Of a stretch of DNA of 64,000 nucleotides, positions 35,006-44,186 are shown piece by piece (position 1 is the first letter of the stretch; each line of letters begins with the position of its first letter). The position numbers were made by a program, and so were the translations under genes. Origin of the DNA: RPQJ01 sp963746325. GTDB lineage: Bacteria; Pseudomonadota; Gammaproteobacteria; Steroidobacterales; Steroidobacteraceae. The notes beneath the pieces are model-generated. The model saw only the letters and a list, made by a program, of their open reading frames with translations, ran no database searches and was not told the origin of the DNA. The stretch is from NCBI GenBank assembly GCA_963746325.1, contig CAVVBC010000036.1:186001-250000 (forward strand). The letters are read 5' to 3'.

Positions 35006-35838
35006 TCATGTGCCCGGCGGCGGCGCGCCCGGGTCGGGTCTTCCATTGGATAGGTCGTTGCCGGCCCCTCGGCCGGCGCGGTCGCCGGCGTAGTCGGGCC
35101 ACTGGACGGGGCGGCCGTAGCTGGCGTTGAGCCGGCCGCGACGGGCGCACTGGTAACGCGAGTGAGGGCGGCGACGAATTCCTGCGCGGCCGGCGGCACA
35201 TTCGTGACCTTGTTGGCCAGGATCTGCGACGCGAGAATGCCGCTGATGCCATAGAACGATTCGTTCGCACCCCGGTCCACCGCGATCACCGTGCCGTCGA
35301 GCGCGACGCCCGCAAACAGGCCTGAGTTGCGCGAGTACGAGAGCACCTGCGCGCTGAGCGTGGCGTCCGTGGCCGCCGAGGATGCGCGGCCGAGCGGGCC
35401 CGCGGCGACGCTGGCATCCGCGCCGAGCGTCACTTTGCCGCCGGCGATTCCCTCGACGCTTTCGCGGGACATCAACACCAGCACGATGTCGGTCGACTGC
35501 ACGCCGATCTGAAAGCCGAAATTCACGCCGCCCAGCGTCACGAAGACCGGCGGGCTCCAGGTGCCGTCTGGATTGCGCACGGCCATGACGCCGCGGCCGC
35601 CGCGGCCGCCGATGGTCAGCGCCACCTTGACCACGCTGGGAACGACGACGACGCCGTAGGTGCGTTCGAGCAGCCAGGTGGGTATGGATTGCTCGGTCAG
35701 GTCGGAAAACGATTCGAAAACGCGCTGTGACTGCTGCAGGCGCTGCTCTGTCCTGGCGTCGGCCTGCGCAGTTGCGCGGCGCGACGATGAGACAACCGCA
35801 AACAGCAGCGAGAGGCAGGTGGCGATGAGTCTTTTCAT
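35006..35838 (-). CDS. SYLF-domain lipid-binding protein (Ysc84-like)
   Basis: The signal peptide (MKRLIATCLSLLFAVVSSS) is followed by the SYLF domain: IPTWLLERTYGVVVVPSVVK, GRGGRGVMAVRNPDGTWSPP, FVTLGGVNFGFQIGVQSTD, VLVLMSRESVEGI. SYLF domains bind phosphoinositides or membrane lipids in eukaryotes; bacterial members are exported and poorly understood. After a frameshift near 35040 the tail would read DPGAPPPGT and stop at 35006. The other frame runs on into the SRPBCC protein. ATG 35838 is chosen over a TTG at 35859 because it starts the signal peptide. Confidence 0.75.
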
Positions 35839-36010
35839 GGGCGGCGGTGGTGTAGGCAAGAGGTGTATTCCCGTGACTTTAACAGAATGTTCGCTGGGAC
35901 CGGCCCACGGGCGGGTCGACGGATGGGCAGTTGCGGGTGGGGCACGCTAAGCTTGCAGCGGGGAGTGGCGGTCGGGCGTTGGAGCCGGCCTCACACAAGC
36001 AAGAACAACG

Positions 36011-36819
36011 ATGGACATGTTTCGCACCGACTCCGGTCTGGCCCGGCTGCTCTGCAAGGCCCTGCTGCTGGCCTGCATTGCGCCTGCGCCGTACGTCGTT
36101 GGTCGCGCGGCGGCGGCAGAAGTTCCCGACTCGACTGCGTCCGACGTCATGACGGTCGATCGCGATTTCGCCGAAAGGGCGCTGGAGGTGGGCATCCGCG
36201 CCGCCTACGATCGGTATCTCGCGTCCGACGCCGTCGTCTTTCGGCCCCTGCCGGTCCCGGCGCGCGATTGGTTCGCGACGCACGAACCTGCCTCGGGACG
36301 CCTCCAGTGGCGCCGACGATGGCGGCCACCGCGTGCGACTCGAGCCTGGCCGTGACGCTCGGCACCTGGACCTACACGGCCAAAGACAGCAAGACGGCGG
36401 ACACGGGCCAGTACCTGACGGCATGGCGACGCAGCGAAAATGGCGACTGGCAGATCGTGCTGGACCAGACGCTCGCCTTGCCGACGCTGCCGGTGCTCGG
36501 CGCGTCCGCAACGTCTGAATGCGACGACCCGGGCTCTGTCAGCAGGCCAACTGCTCGACGCCGAGCGCAAGCAGAACTCCGCGCTGCGCACCGTGCGGAC
36601 GAGCGAGACCACGACGATTGCGGTGCGGGCAGCAGCCGTCGGCGTCGGTGACGGGCTCGCAACAGGCGGACCTGGCCTTGACCCATGGCGAGCTGGTCGA
36701 CAGGAAGCCGCCGCGCGGTACGTGCCGCGCAACTGCATGCCACGTACATTCGAATCTGGCAGCGCCGCGATCGCTCATGGCGCGTCGTGCACGAGTTCCT
36801 CACCCCGGTCGCCCGCTGA
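36011..36819 (+). CDS. exported DUF4440/SnoaL-like protein (frameshifted)
   Basis: The signal peptide and anchor MDMFRTDSGLARLLCKALLL start at ATG 36011. The reading then has VDRDFAERALEVGIRAAYDR, and after a shift near 36305 LGTWTYTAKDSKTADTGQYL, TAWRRSENGDWQIVLDQTL. A second unit begins near 36540 in other frames, ending YIRIWQRRDRSWRVVHEFLT with stop at 36819. Both ends look like DUF4440/SnoaL domains (WRRSENGDWQIVLD and WQRRDRSWRVVHEF are equivalent), so it may hold two NTF2-like domains. At least three shifts are needed. The function is unknown. Confidence 0.6.
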
Positions 36820-36986
36820 CCGGGATCCGTGCCGTGGCTCGCGCAGGAGCACGCTGACAGCCCGCGCATCACGCCCCTCGCCGTGCGTTCTGCCGTTTTG
36901 CCTACAGCCCTGAGCGCAATACGGTCGCGCATCGAGACGCGCTGTTCGGCTATGGTCGTGTGGAAATGCGCTGGAGAGGCAAACCT

Positions 36987-38252
36987 ATGGTGGTGGCGGG
37001 GATCGTGGGCGCGCTGGTGGTCGCGGTGGCCACCGTGATTGCACTGAATCTTGTCTCGCGGGAGGCCCAGATCGAACGCCGGCTCGAGCACCGCTACGGC
37101 ATCGACGACCCGCAGTTCCGCCGCGAGCTGGGCGTCCTGCTCGGACCGCCCATCGTCGATGGCAACAGCGTTATCAACCTCGAGAACGGCGACGAGATCT
37201 TTCCGTCCATGCTCGCGGCGGTCAGGGCAGCGCGCCACAACATCAACTTCGAGACCTACATTTACTGGTCGGGGGTCATCGGCCGCGAATTCGCGGACGC
37301 GTTGTCCGAGCGGGCGCGTGCTGGTGTGCAGGTGCACGTGTTGATCGACTGGGTGGGCAGCCAGAAGATGGACCAGGCCATGCTCGGCCGCATGCAGGCG
37401 GCGGGTGTGAAGGTCGAGCGCTACCACCCGCTGCATTGGTACAACCTGGCGCGGATGAACAACCGGACCCATCGCAAGCTGCTCATCGTCGACGGCGAGG
37501 TGGGTTTCACCGGCGGCGTCGGCATCGCGGACAACTGGCAGGGCAACGCGGCGACGCCCGCGCAATGGCGTGATTCGCACTACCGCCTGCAGGGGCCCGC
37601 GGTGGCGCAGATGCAGGCTGCATTCATGGACAACTGGGTGAAGGCCACCGGCAAGTTGCTGCAGGGAGAGGAATACTTCCCGGCCCTGCCATCACCGGGT
37701 GCGGCGCGAGCGCAGGTCTTCACCAGTTCGCCCTCGGGGGCAGTGACAGCATGCTCATGATGTACCTGCTCTCGATCGCCGCCGCCGAACACACGATCGA
37801 TCTCGCCGCCGCCTACTTCGTTCCGGACGAGCTGACGCGCGGAGCGCTGCTCGCGGCGCTGCGGCGGGGCGTGCGCGCTGCGGATCATCGTGCCCGGCGA
37901 ACATATCGACACCGAGGTCGTGCGCAAGGCATCGCGAGCGCAGTGGGGCGAGCTGCTGGCGGCAGGCGCCGAGATCCACGAGTTCCAGCCCACGATGTTC
38001 CACTGCAAGATGTTCGTCGTCGACCGGCTGATGGTGTCGGTGGGCTCGACGAATTTCGACAACCGGTCGTTCCGGCTCAATGACGAGGCGAACCTGAACG
38101 TGTACGACGCGGATTTTGCCCAGCGCGTCAGTGACGTCTTCGAAGACGACCTCAAGCGCACGCGCCGCATCACGCTCGCAGCGTGGCAGCACCGGCCCTG
38201 GCACGAGAAAATGCTGGAGCGCGCCTCCGCGCTGCTGTCGTCGCAGCTCTGA
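36987..38252 (+). CDS. phospholipase D family protein (cardiolipin synthase-like, two frameshifts)
   Basis: The N-terminal membrane anchor starts at ATG 36987 (GGAGAGG 7 bases upstream). Two HKD motifs are present: NRTHRKLLIVDGEVGFTGG in the first half and MFHCKMFVVDRLMVSVGSTN FD in the second. This is the cardiolipin synthase B/phospholipase D fold, which joins phosphatidylglycerol molecules or hydrolyses phospholipids. The frame is lost near 37745 (likely one base missing in a G run) and near 37875 (one extra base). It ends at 38252 with a strong hairpin just after. An unrelated phospholipase (patatin) lies 4 kb upstream. Confidence 0.88.
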
Positions 38253-38267
38253 CGGCACGCTGGGCGC

Positions 38268-38305
38268 GGGACGAAGCAGGCTGCACGTGCAGCCTGCCTC
38301 GTCCC
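38268..38305. terminator. bidirectional hairpin with perfect 22-base palindrome
   Basis: GCAGGCTGCAC at 38276-38286 is a perfect palindrome with GTGCAGCCTGC at 38287-38297. GGGACGA (38268-38274) and TCGTCCC (38299-38305) extend the stem across one mismatch. It sits between convergent genes, the usual place for a shared terminator, though no T run is present. Confidence 0.6.
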
Positions 38306-38341
38306 TGGCCGTGATCACCGGCGTTTGGTCCGGGCCTGTGC

Positions 38342-39295
38342 TCAGGTGGCGTCGATCATGTTTTCCAGGTGCTGGATGTGCTCCTGGTTGCGCGCAAGTT
38401 GTGCGCGGTACAGGTGCCGCAGCTGGTCGGGCGTGTGCTCCTGCTTGAGCGCGTCCTGGTAGTCGTCGACTCCCGATCGCTCGCCACTCAGCAACGCGGA
38501 CAGCGCAGCCTTGTCGCCGAAGATGCGCGCGGCGCCCATCACGGTGTTGGACCACGTGCCCCAGGCGCCCGAGTCCTCCGACGGCGTGCCGCCCATCTGC
38601 TGTACCAGCGAGCGCAGCTCGGACACCGCCTCGCCGTGATGCCTGTGGATTTCAGCGAGCTGCTGGAAACGCGAATCCCGTCCGTACTCGCCACGGATTT
38701 TTTCGATGGCCTGCCGGTAGGTTTCAGTGGCGGCCAACTCGCCGCGCAGCAACTGGTTCAGGTCATCGATGGCTTCAGCGGAGCCCTCGCTGGACAGCGC
38801 GCCGGTCGAGCCGCTGCCCGTGATTGAGTCACGGGCGCGCTCAAATGCATCGCGGGTCGCATGCCTGGCCTCGTTCCACTCGAGACGCGAGCGGCCACGA
38901 GCGGACGTCCAGTCCTGCTGGAACTCGGACTCCGCCTCGTCGAACGAACGGCCGTGGTAGTCCGGGTATCGCTCGTATCCCATCCTGTACGCCGGGCCGT
39001 AATCGTCGTAGCTCGACCCCGAGGTGACGTAGGGTCGTGACGAGTAGTTCGATTTCCAATGCGTGTCCTCGGCCGTCGGGTCGATCCTGCCCGCGATGGC
39101 CTTGCCGCCCACGGCGCCCGCAACCGCGCCGACCGCCGCGCCGATCGCCGCACCGGCCGGTCCGCCCAGACCGCCAGCGGCCGCCCCCGCCAGCGCGCCA
39201 CCCGCAATGCCGCCGACGGCACCGCCAGCGAACGCACCGCCCATCGTCGCACCCGTGTCCTTGTCGGTGTCACGGTCTTTCCTGGATTCCGCCAT
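38342..39295 (-). CDS. glycine-zipper and DUF2383 ferritin-like protein
   Basis: This 317-residue protein has a Gly/Ala zipper at residues 20-65 (GGAFAGGAVGGIAGGALAGA), as in membrane-inserting stress lipoproteins. A charged linker (YGPAYRMGYERYPDYHGRSF) and a C-terminal ferritin-like DUF2383 domain from about residue 175 follow (AIDDLNQLLRGELAATETYR, HRHHGEAVSELRSLVQQMGG). The helical C-terminal part contains conserved Glu/His residues that could bind metal. It is probably a stress-response envelope-associated protein. It converges with the phospholipase D gene. The 258 bases to the CoA-transferase hold no other gene I can see. Confidence 0.75.
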   Translation of the reverse strand: MAESRKDRDTDKDTGATMGGAFAGGAVGGIAGGALAGAAAGGLGGPAGAAIGAAVGAVAGAVGGKAIAGRIDPTAEDTHWKSNYSSRPYVTSGSSYDDYGPAYRMGYERYPDYHGRSFDEAESEFQQDWTSARGRSRLEWNEARHATRDAFERARDSITGSGSTGALSSEGSAEAIDDLNQLLRGELAATETYRQAIEKIRGEYGRDSRFQQLAEIHRHHGEAVSELRSLVQQMGGTPSEDSGAWGTWSNTVMGAARIFGDKAALSALLSGERSGVDDYQDALKQEHTPDQLRHLYRAQLARNQEHIQHLENMIDAT

Positions 39296-39553
39296 TGCTC
39301 GTCTCCTTGCTTCCTGTCCTTGGAACGGATCCCCGCGCAGGGGTTCTGATCAGTTCTTATAGGCCGCGCACAATCGTGGGTATGTAGGCGTCCCCTACCG
39401 ACGCAGGTGGGAATGTCTGTCGCACAGCGAGACGTGCAGCGGAGTCGACGATGCCTTGGCTGAAGGCGCGGCTGACGCCCGCTTTCGCAGGACAGCACGC
39501 CACGTCGTCACATGCCGACAGGAGTGCTGGATTCGCGCGCAGGCCCGCGAGTT

Positions 39554-40750
39554 TCAGGCAGCGCCGCTCGCGCGCAACGCGTCGATTGCCTCGTCCTCGT
39601 ACCCAAGCTCACGCAAGACGTCCCGGGTGTGCTCGCCGAGCGATGGAGCACGCTGGCTGGGAAGACGCTCGCCCGTCGAGCTTGATCGGGTTGGCGAGCA
39701 CGCGTAGGTCCGCCTGGGCGGGATGCGGCAGGTGTCGCACCATGCCGATGTCGTGCAGGTAGGGATTCTCGAGCGCCTGGGGCAGGTCGTAGACCGGCGC
39801 GGCAGGCAGCACGCCCTGCAGTTTGCCCAGCCACTGGGTCGTCGTGGCGGTTGCAAATATGTCGTCGAGCACCGTCGTCAGGGCTGCGCGGTTCGCGCGC
39901 CGGGCTTCGACCGTGGCGTAATCCGGGTGAGCGCCCAGGTCGGGCCGCCCGAGTACCTGCACCAGTTCAAGCCAGAACTTCTGCGTCATGCACATGATGA
40001 AAATCCAGCCGTCGCGGGTGCGCTGCAACTGCACCGGCACGGCGGAAGGGTGCGCGCTGCGCGGCAGGCGTTCGGTGCGATAGCCCGAGTTCAGGTACCA
40101 CGCGCCGGGATACGTGAGCTGATGCAGCGCCACGTCGAACAGCGAGACGTCGATGTCGTGCCCGCGGCCGCCTTTCAGCACGCCGACCAGCGACGACAGG
40201 ATGGCGACCGCGGTCGTGATGCCGGTCATGTAGTCGACGATCGACAAGCCCATGCGCGCCGGGGGCGAGCCCGGTTCGCCGCTCAAGTGCAGGTAACCCG
40301 CTTCGGCCTGCATCAGGTAGTCGTATCCCGGCCATGACTTGCGTTCGTTGTCGCGGCCGTAGGCCGAGAGGTGCGCGCACAGGACGCGTGGATTGATCGC
40401 ACCCAGCGTCCGTAGTCGAGCCCGAGCTTTTCGGGCTGGTCACCGCGCAGGTTGTTGAGGACGACGTCCGCGGTGCGCACGAGCTTGTGGAAAGCCTCGC
40501 GCCCGGCCGCGTGCTTCAGGTTCAGCGTCACGCTCTTCTTGTTGAGGTTGAACGCCTGGAAGAACTGGCTGTCGTGCTCGCCGAGGAAGAACGGCCCCAT
40601 CGAGCGGGTGGCGTCTCCGCCCTGGTCGCGGTTCTCGATCTTGATGACCTCGGCCCCGAGGTCGGCGAGGTACATCGAGCCGAAGGGACCCGCGCCGAAA
40701 TTCTCGAACGTGAGGACGCGGAGGCCGGTGAGCGGGAGCGAGATGGGCAT
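39554..40750 (-). CDS. CaiB/BaiF family (class III) CoA-transferase (two frameshifts)
   Basis: The N-terminus (LTGLRVLTFENFGAGPFGSM, YLADLGAEVIKIENRD, RSMGPFFLGEHDSQFFQAFN) is family-typical. After a shift near 40385 the frame continues with RVLCAHLSAYGRDNERKSWP, GYDYLMQAEAGYLHLSGEPG (the Asp here is the conserved nucleophile) and MGLSIVDYMTGITTAVAILS. A second shift near 39690 gives the end GEHTRDVLRELGYEDEAIDA. The enzyme transfers CoA between carboxylic acids; the substrate cannot be told. It begins just after the GNAT gene stops. Confidence 0.85.
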
Positions 40751-40759
40751 GCGCGGGGG

Positions 40760-41254
40760 CTACAGGTCGAGCACGTAGTATCGGTCGCAGGCGAAGTGAC
40801 CCGTGGCGCCGAGCGGGCTGCACAGGGCCTTGAAGCCGGCGTCTGCATAGAGGTGCTGTGCCGCGTCCATGCCGGTCAGGGTTTCCAGGTAACAGCGCCG
40901 AAACTCGAACTGCCGCGCGGTTGCGAGGCAGTGCTGCAGCATGCGGCGGCCCTGGCCCCGGCCACGCACCTGGTCGAGGAAATACATCTTGCGCAGTTCG
41001 CAGACGCCCGCGTCACCACCGGCGAGAGGCGCGATGCCGGCGCCACCCACGACCCGGCCATTGTGTTCCAGCACGAAATAGGCCGAGCGAGGCGCGGAGT
41101 AGGCGCGGCTCAGGTGATCCACTTCCGGGTCGCTCAACGCGAAACCGGGGCCGCTCGCGCCGAACTGCGGCATGACGGCGCGGATGACGCGGGCCATGGC
41201 TTCGTCATCGTGGGCGGTGATGGGACGCAGCAGGAATTCGTGGGGGGTGTGCAA
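40760..41254 (-). CDS. GNAT family N-acetyltransferase
   Basis: This 164-residue protein has the GNAT fold: LRPITAHDDEAMARVIRAVM at the start and the acetyl-CoA loop LRKMYFLDQVRGRGQGRRML (motif A R-G-x-G-x-G) at about residues 87-106. AQHLYADAGFKAL follows near the end. It acetylates an unknown small molecule or protein N-terminus. It lies 9 bases upstream of the CoA-transferase and is probably co-transcribed with it. Confidence 0.85.
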   Translation of the reverse strand: MHTPHEFLLRPITAHDDEAMARVIRAVMPQFGASGPGFALSDPEVDHLSRAYSAPRSAYFVLEHNGRVVGGAGIAPLAGGDAGVCELRKMYFLDQVRGRGQGRRMLQHCLATARQFEFRRCYLETLTGMDAAQHLYADAGFKALCSPLGATGHFACDRYYVLDL

Positions 41255-41279
41255 GCGGCGCCGATTCTAGCACCGCAGG

Positions 41280-41325
41280 CCTCACCCCAACCCTCTCCCG
41301 CGGCTGGCGGGAGAGGGTGGGTGCG
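41280..41325. repeat. REP-like hairpin
   Basis: CCCTCTCCCGC at 41291-41301 pairs perfectly with GCGGGAGAGGG at 41307-41317. The surrounding CCTCACCCCAACCCTCTCCC text is a common intergenic repeat in many proteobacteria. It separates the TonB receptor and the GNAT gene and may act as terminator. Confidence 0.55.
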
Positions 41326-41327
41326 AG

Positions 41328-43922
41328 TCAGAAGCGGTAGGAGACGTCGAGGCCGTACGAGTCGCCGGGCGCGTCATGCACGAACGAACCGCCGAACTCC
41401 GGTGCCGGGATGATCTCGGCGAGGTAGTCCTCGTCCGCGACATTGCGGCCCCATGCCGTCACGCCCCAGTTCGCGCCCTGCAGCGTGAGCCGTGCATTGA
41501 CGACAGCGTACGGATCACGCACCTGCTTCGAGAACTCGCCCTGGCCGAAGCCGAAGTAACCGAACAGGTTCGGCAGGCGATTCTCCTGCACCGGGTGGAA
41601 CCACGTCTCGCCCACGAACGAGCCGTCGATACGCGCGATCAGTTCCATTGAATCGGTCACCGCGAAATTGCCCTGGACGCCGAGGTTGGCGGTGTATTCG
41701 GGCGCGTACGGCACTTCGTTGCCCTTGGTATACGGACGGCCGGAGTACTTGTCGATCTCGCCGTCGGTGAAGCCATAGCCGCCGAATACCGCGAACATGT
41801 CGTTGATCTGCCAGCGCGCGTCGATCTCGGCGCCCATGATCGTGACCTCGTCGATGTTGGTCACGGCGCGCAGCAGCCCGAACGGGCCCGCGAAGAAGTT
41901 GAAGAACTGCATGTCCTCGACGGTCGTGTGGAACACCGCTGCGTTCACGCTGAGCGTGCGATCCATGAAGTACGACTTGAAGCCGAGCTCGGCGGCTTTC
42001 GAGACTTCCTGCTTGAAGGTGTCGTTGACGTCCGTAAGGTTGAGCTGCGACGTGGCGTCGCAGGCCGGCGCATAGACCGGACCGTTCGGGCCGGTGGTGT
42101 TATTGCCAAGGCACAGCGGCGTGGTGCCCCCCAGGCCGAAGAACGTGTCGACCGTGGCCGCGCTGCCCGACGAGTTGAAGCCGCCGCTGCGGAAGCCGTA
42201 GCCGTAGGACGCGAACACCGCGAAGTCTTCAGTCAGCCTCCAGTTCGCCGAAATCTTCGGCTGCAACTGGTCGAACGTCTCGCTGCGATCCGGGATGCCG
42301 GAGGTGGCGAAGGCGGGGTTCACCGTATAGGCCGGGTTGATGTACGGGTTGCTGAAGAAGCTGAAGCCCGGGGTTTGGGCGCGGCAGGACGTGGTGTCGG
42401 TGGCGGTGCAGACCGGCACGTTGTTGCTGACCTCGCGGTCCTCGCTGTCGTAGCGCAGTGCGAGCGCGAGTTCGAGGTTGTCCATGACGTCGTAGGCGAT
42501 CTGGCCGAACACGGCGTAGACCTTGCTGCTGTAGTCGTCGTCGTAGAGCAGGTCGGTCGGGTTGGGGCCGCTGGTGGGCACGAACGGACGCGCCCGGAAG
42601 CCCTGCGCGAGGTCCGAACCCTGCGACACGACCACGTGCCGGTCGATGTCGGCGAAGTAGGCGCCCGCGACCCAGCGCAGGGGCTGGTCGCCCGGTGAAG
42701 TGAGGCGTACTTCGAGGCTCAGGTCTTCCTGGTCGCGCTGCTGGTACTGGTAACCGCCGCAAGTCGACGGGCCGTACGGCGGCAGGAAGCCGGCTGCGCC
42801 GCCGCCCGCCGGCGTGAACCAGATGCTCGACGGAATGCCGAAGAACGGTGGTTCATACCCGGGATCCGTCAGGTTGGCGTCGTTCGTCGCCTGGCAGGTG
42901 GCGTCGAGCGCGTACAGCAGGAATGCGTCGCTGGTGCCGTCCGTCAGGAAGAAGTTGGTCTGGTCGTTGTAGGCGATGTAGCTGGTGAGGGTGCCGATGC
43001 CGACGTCCCAGTCGCCCTTGATCGACAGGTTGACGTTCTCCTGCTCGTTCTGCGGATCGACGTTGTTGATGTAGCGGAAGTTGTGCTTGTTCGCGTCCTC
43101 GTAGAACGCGGGGCCGACGAACGGCGCGACGTCTGCCAGCGCGATCGAGGCGTTGAAATTGATGGCGCCAGAGTCGAGCTCCGAGTACTTCGCCTTCACG
43201 TCGAACGTGCCGCCGAGCGCGTCGAACAGCAGCCGGCCGGACATGCCGGTTTCCTCGAAGCGATCGACGCAGTCGTCGCAGTTGTTCTTGAGGTTATTCC
43301 ACTGGCCGTCGGTCTTGCGCGTGTACGCCGCAATTGAGCCTTTCACCGTGTCGGTGAGCGGGCCGCCCATATAGAAACTGCCCTTGTAGCTGTTCTCACT
43401 GCCATAGCCGGCCGTGATCTCCGTGTCCCATTCGTCGCCCGGCTTGCGCGTGGTCAGGATCAGCGCGCCCGCGAGCGCGTTGCGACCGTACAGCGCGCCC
43501 TGCGGTCCCTTCAGGACTTCGATCTGGGTGACGCCGGAAAGCTCCTGGTTCAGCGCGTTGGGGTTGGTCTGCAGCACGCCGTCGATGACGAGCGCGAAGT
43601 TGGTTTCAGCGTCACGGCCGGTGTTGATGCCGCGGATGTTGAGCTGCATGTCGCCGGCTTCCGCCGTCTGCACGGCCGACACGCCGGTCGTCAGCGCGAC
43701 GAAGTCCTGCGGACGTTCGATGCCTGCGTTCCTGATTTCCGTGGCGGTGAAGGCCGTGATCGATACCGGCACGTCCTCGATGCGTTCTTCGCGCTGTCGC
43801 GCTGTCACCACGATTTCTTCGAGCTGACCTGTCTCGGCGGCCTGCAGCACAGGCGGCACCGCAAGCAGCGATGCGCCGTGGGCGGCGGCGAGGGCGAACA
43901 GTCGAGTCTTGCCATGCTTCAT
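41328..43922 (-). CDS. TonB-dependent outer-membrane receptor
   Basis: This intact 864-residue receptor has a signal peptide (residues 1 to about 28) and TonB box EEIVVTARQREERIEDVPVS. The plug includes NAGIERPQDFVALTTGVSAV, QTNPNALNQELSGVTQIEVL and KGPQGALYGRNALAGALILT. The 22-strand barrel ends YGLDVSYRF. The plug type (short, TTRKPGDEWDTEITAGYG) is the one common in Sphingomonads and gammaproteobacteria for carbohydrate or terpenoid uptake; the substrate is unknown. A promoter-like TTGTCC-N18-TATGTT lies upstream at 44015-43986. Confidence 0.93.
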   Translation of the reverse strand: MKHGKTRLFALAAAHGASLLAVPPVLQAAETGQLEEIVVTARQREERIEDVPVSITAFTATEIRNAGIERPQDFVALTTGVSAVQTAEAGDMQLNIRGINTGRDAETNFALVIDGVLQTNPNALNQELSGVTQIEVLKGPQGALYGRNALAGALILTTRKPGDEWDTEITAGYGSENSYKGSFYMGGPLTDTVKGSIAAYTRKTDGQWNNLKNNCDDCVDRFEETGMSGRLLFDALGGTFDVKAKYSELDSGAINFNASIALADVAPFVGPAFYEDANKHNFRYINNVDPQNEQENVNLSIKGDWDVGIGTLTSYIAYNDQTNFFLTDGTSDAFLLYALDATCQATNDANLTDPGYEPPFFGIPSSIWFTPAGGGAAGFLPPYGPSTCGGYQYQQRDQEDLSLEVRLTSPGDQPLRWVAGAYFADIDRHVVVSQGSDLAQGFRARPFVPTSGPNPTDLLYDDDYSSKVYAVFGQIAYDVMDNLELALALRYDSEDREVSNNVPVCTATDTTSCRAQTPGFSFFSNPYINPAYTVNPAFATSGIPDRSETFDQLQPKISANWRLTEDFAVFASYGYGFRSGGFNSSGSAATVDTFFGLGGTTPLCLGNNTTGPNGPVYAPACDATSQLNLTDVNDTFKQEVSKAAELGFKSYFMDRTLSVNAAVFHTTVEDMQFFNFFAGPFGLLRAVTNIDEVTIMGAEIDARWQINDMFAVFGGYGFTDGEIDKYSGRPYTKGNEVPYAPEYTANLGVQGNFAVTDSMELIARIDGSFVGETWFHPVQENRLPNLFGYFGFGQGEFSKQVRDPYAVVNARLTLQGANWGVTAWGRNVADEDYLAEIIPAPEFGGSFVHDAPGDSYGLDVSYRF

Positions 43923-43985
43923 GTGATATCCCCGTGCTGGAAAGTCGGAAAGGCCCGGGCGGGCCCGCTCCCCGTGTTCGTCGCG

Positions 43986-44015
43986 AACATATCACCTGTC
44001 ATATAAGTAGGACAA
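43986..44015 (-). promoter_or_regulatory. candidate sigma-70 promoter for the TonB receptor
   Basis: On the minus strand TTGTCC (44015-44010) and TATGTT (43991-43986) are separated by 18 bases. The expected start site lies about 55 bases before the receptor ATG. It sits in an unusually AT-rich patch of the 264-base gap to ppc. Confidence 0.4.
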
Positions 44016-44186
44016 CACGACAAGGGGCCCGCAACCGCCGTGCCGGCCTGCCGGAACCGCTGTTGGCTTTGTGCAACAGGCAAGCGGGTTGAGCTCTGCT
44101 AGCATGCGCAACTCAGCCTCGCTCCCAACCACGCATCGCATCGCCGCCGCGCTCGGACCTCACGAACCCCCGCCCTTTTCGCGGCC

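Noticed and set aside
34372..35838. A single SYLF-SRPBCC fusion gene
   Set aside because: Two independent start and stop signals and internal indels make two genes more likely.
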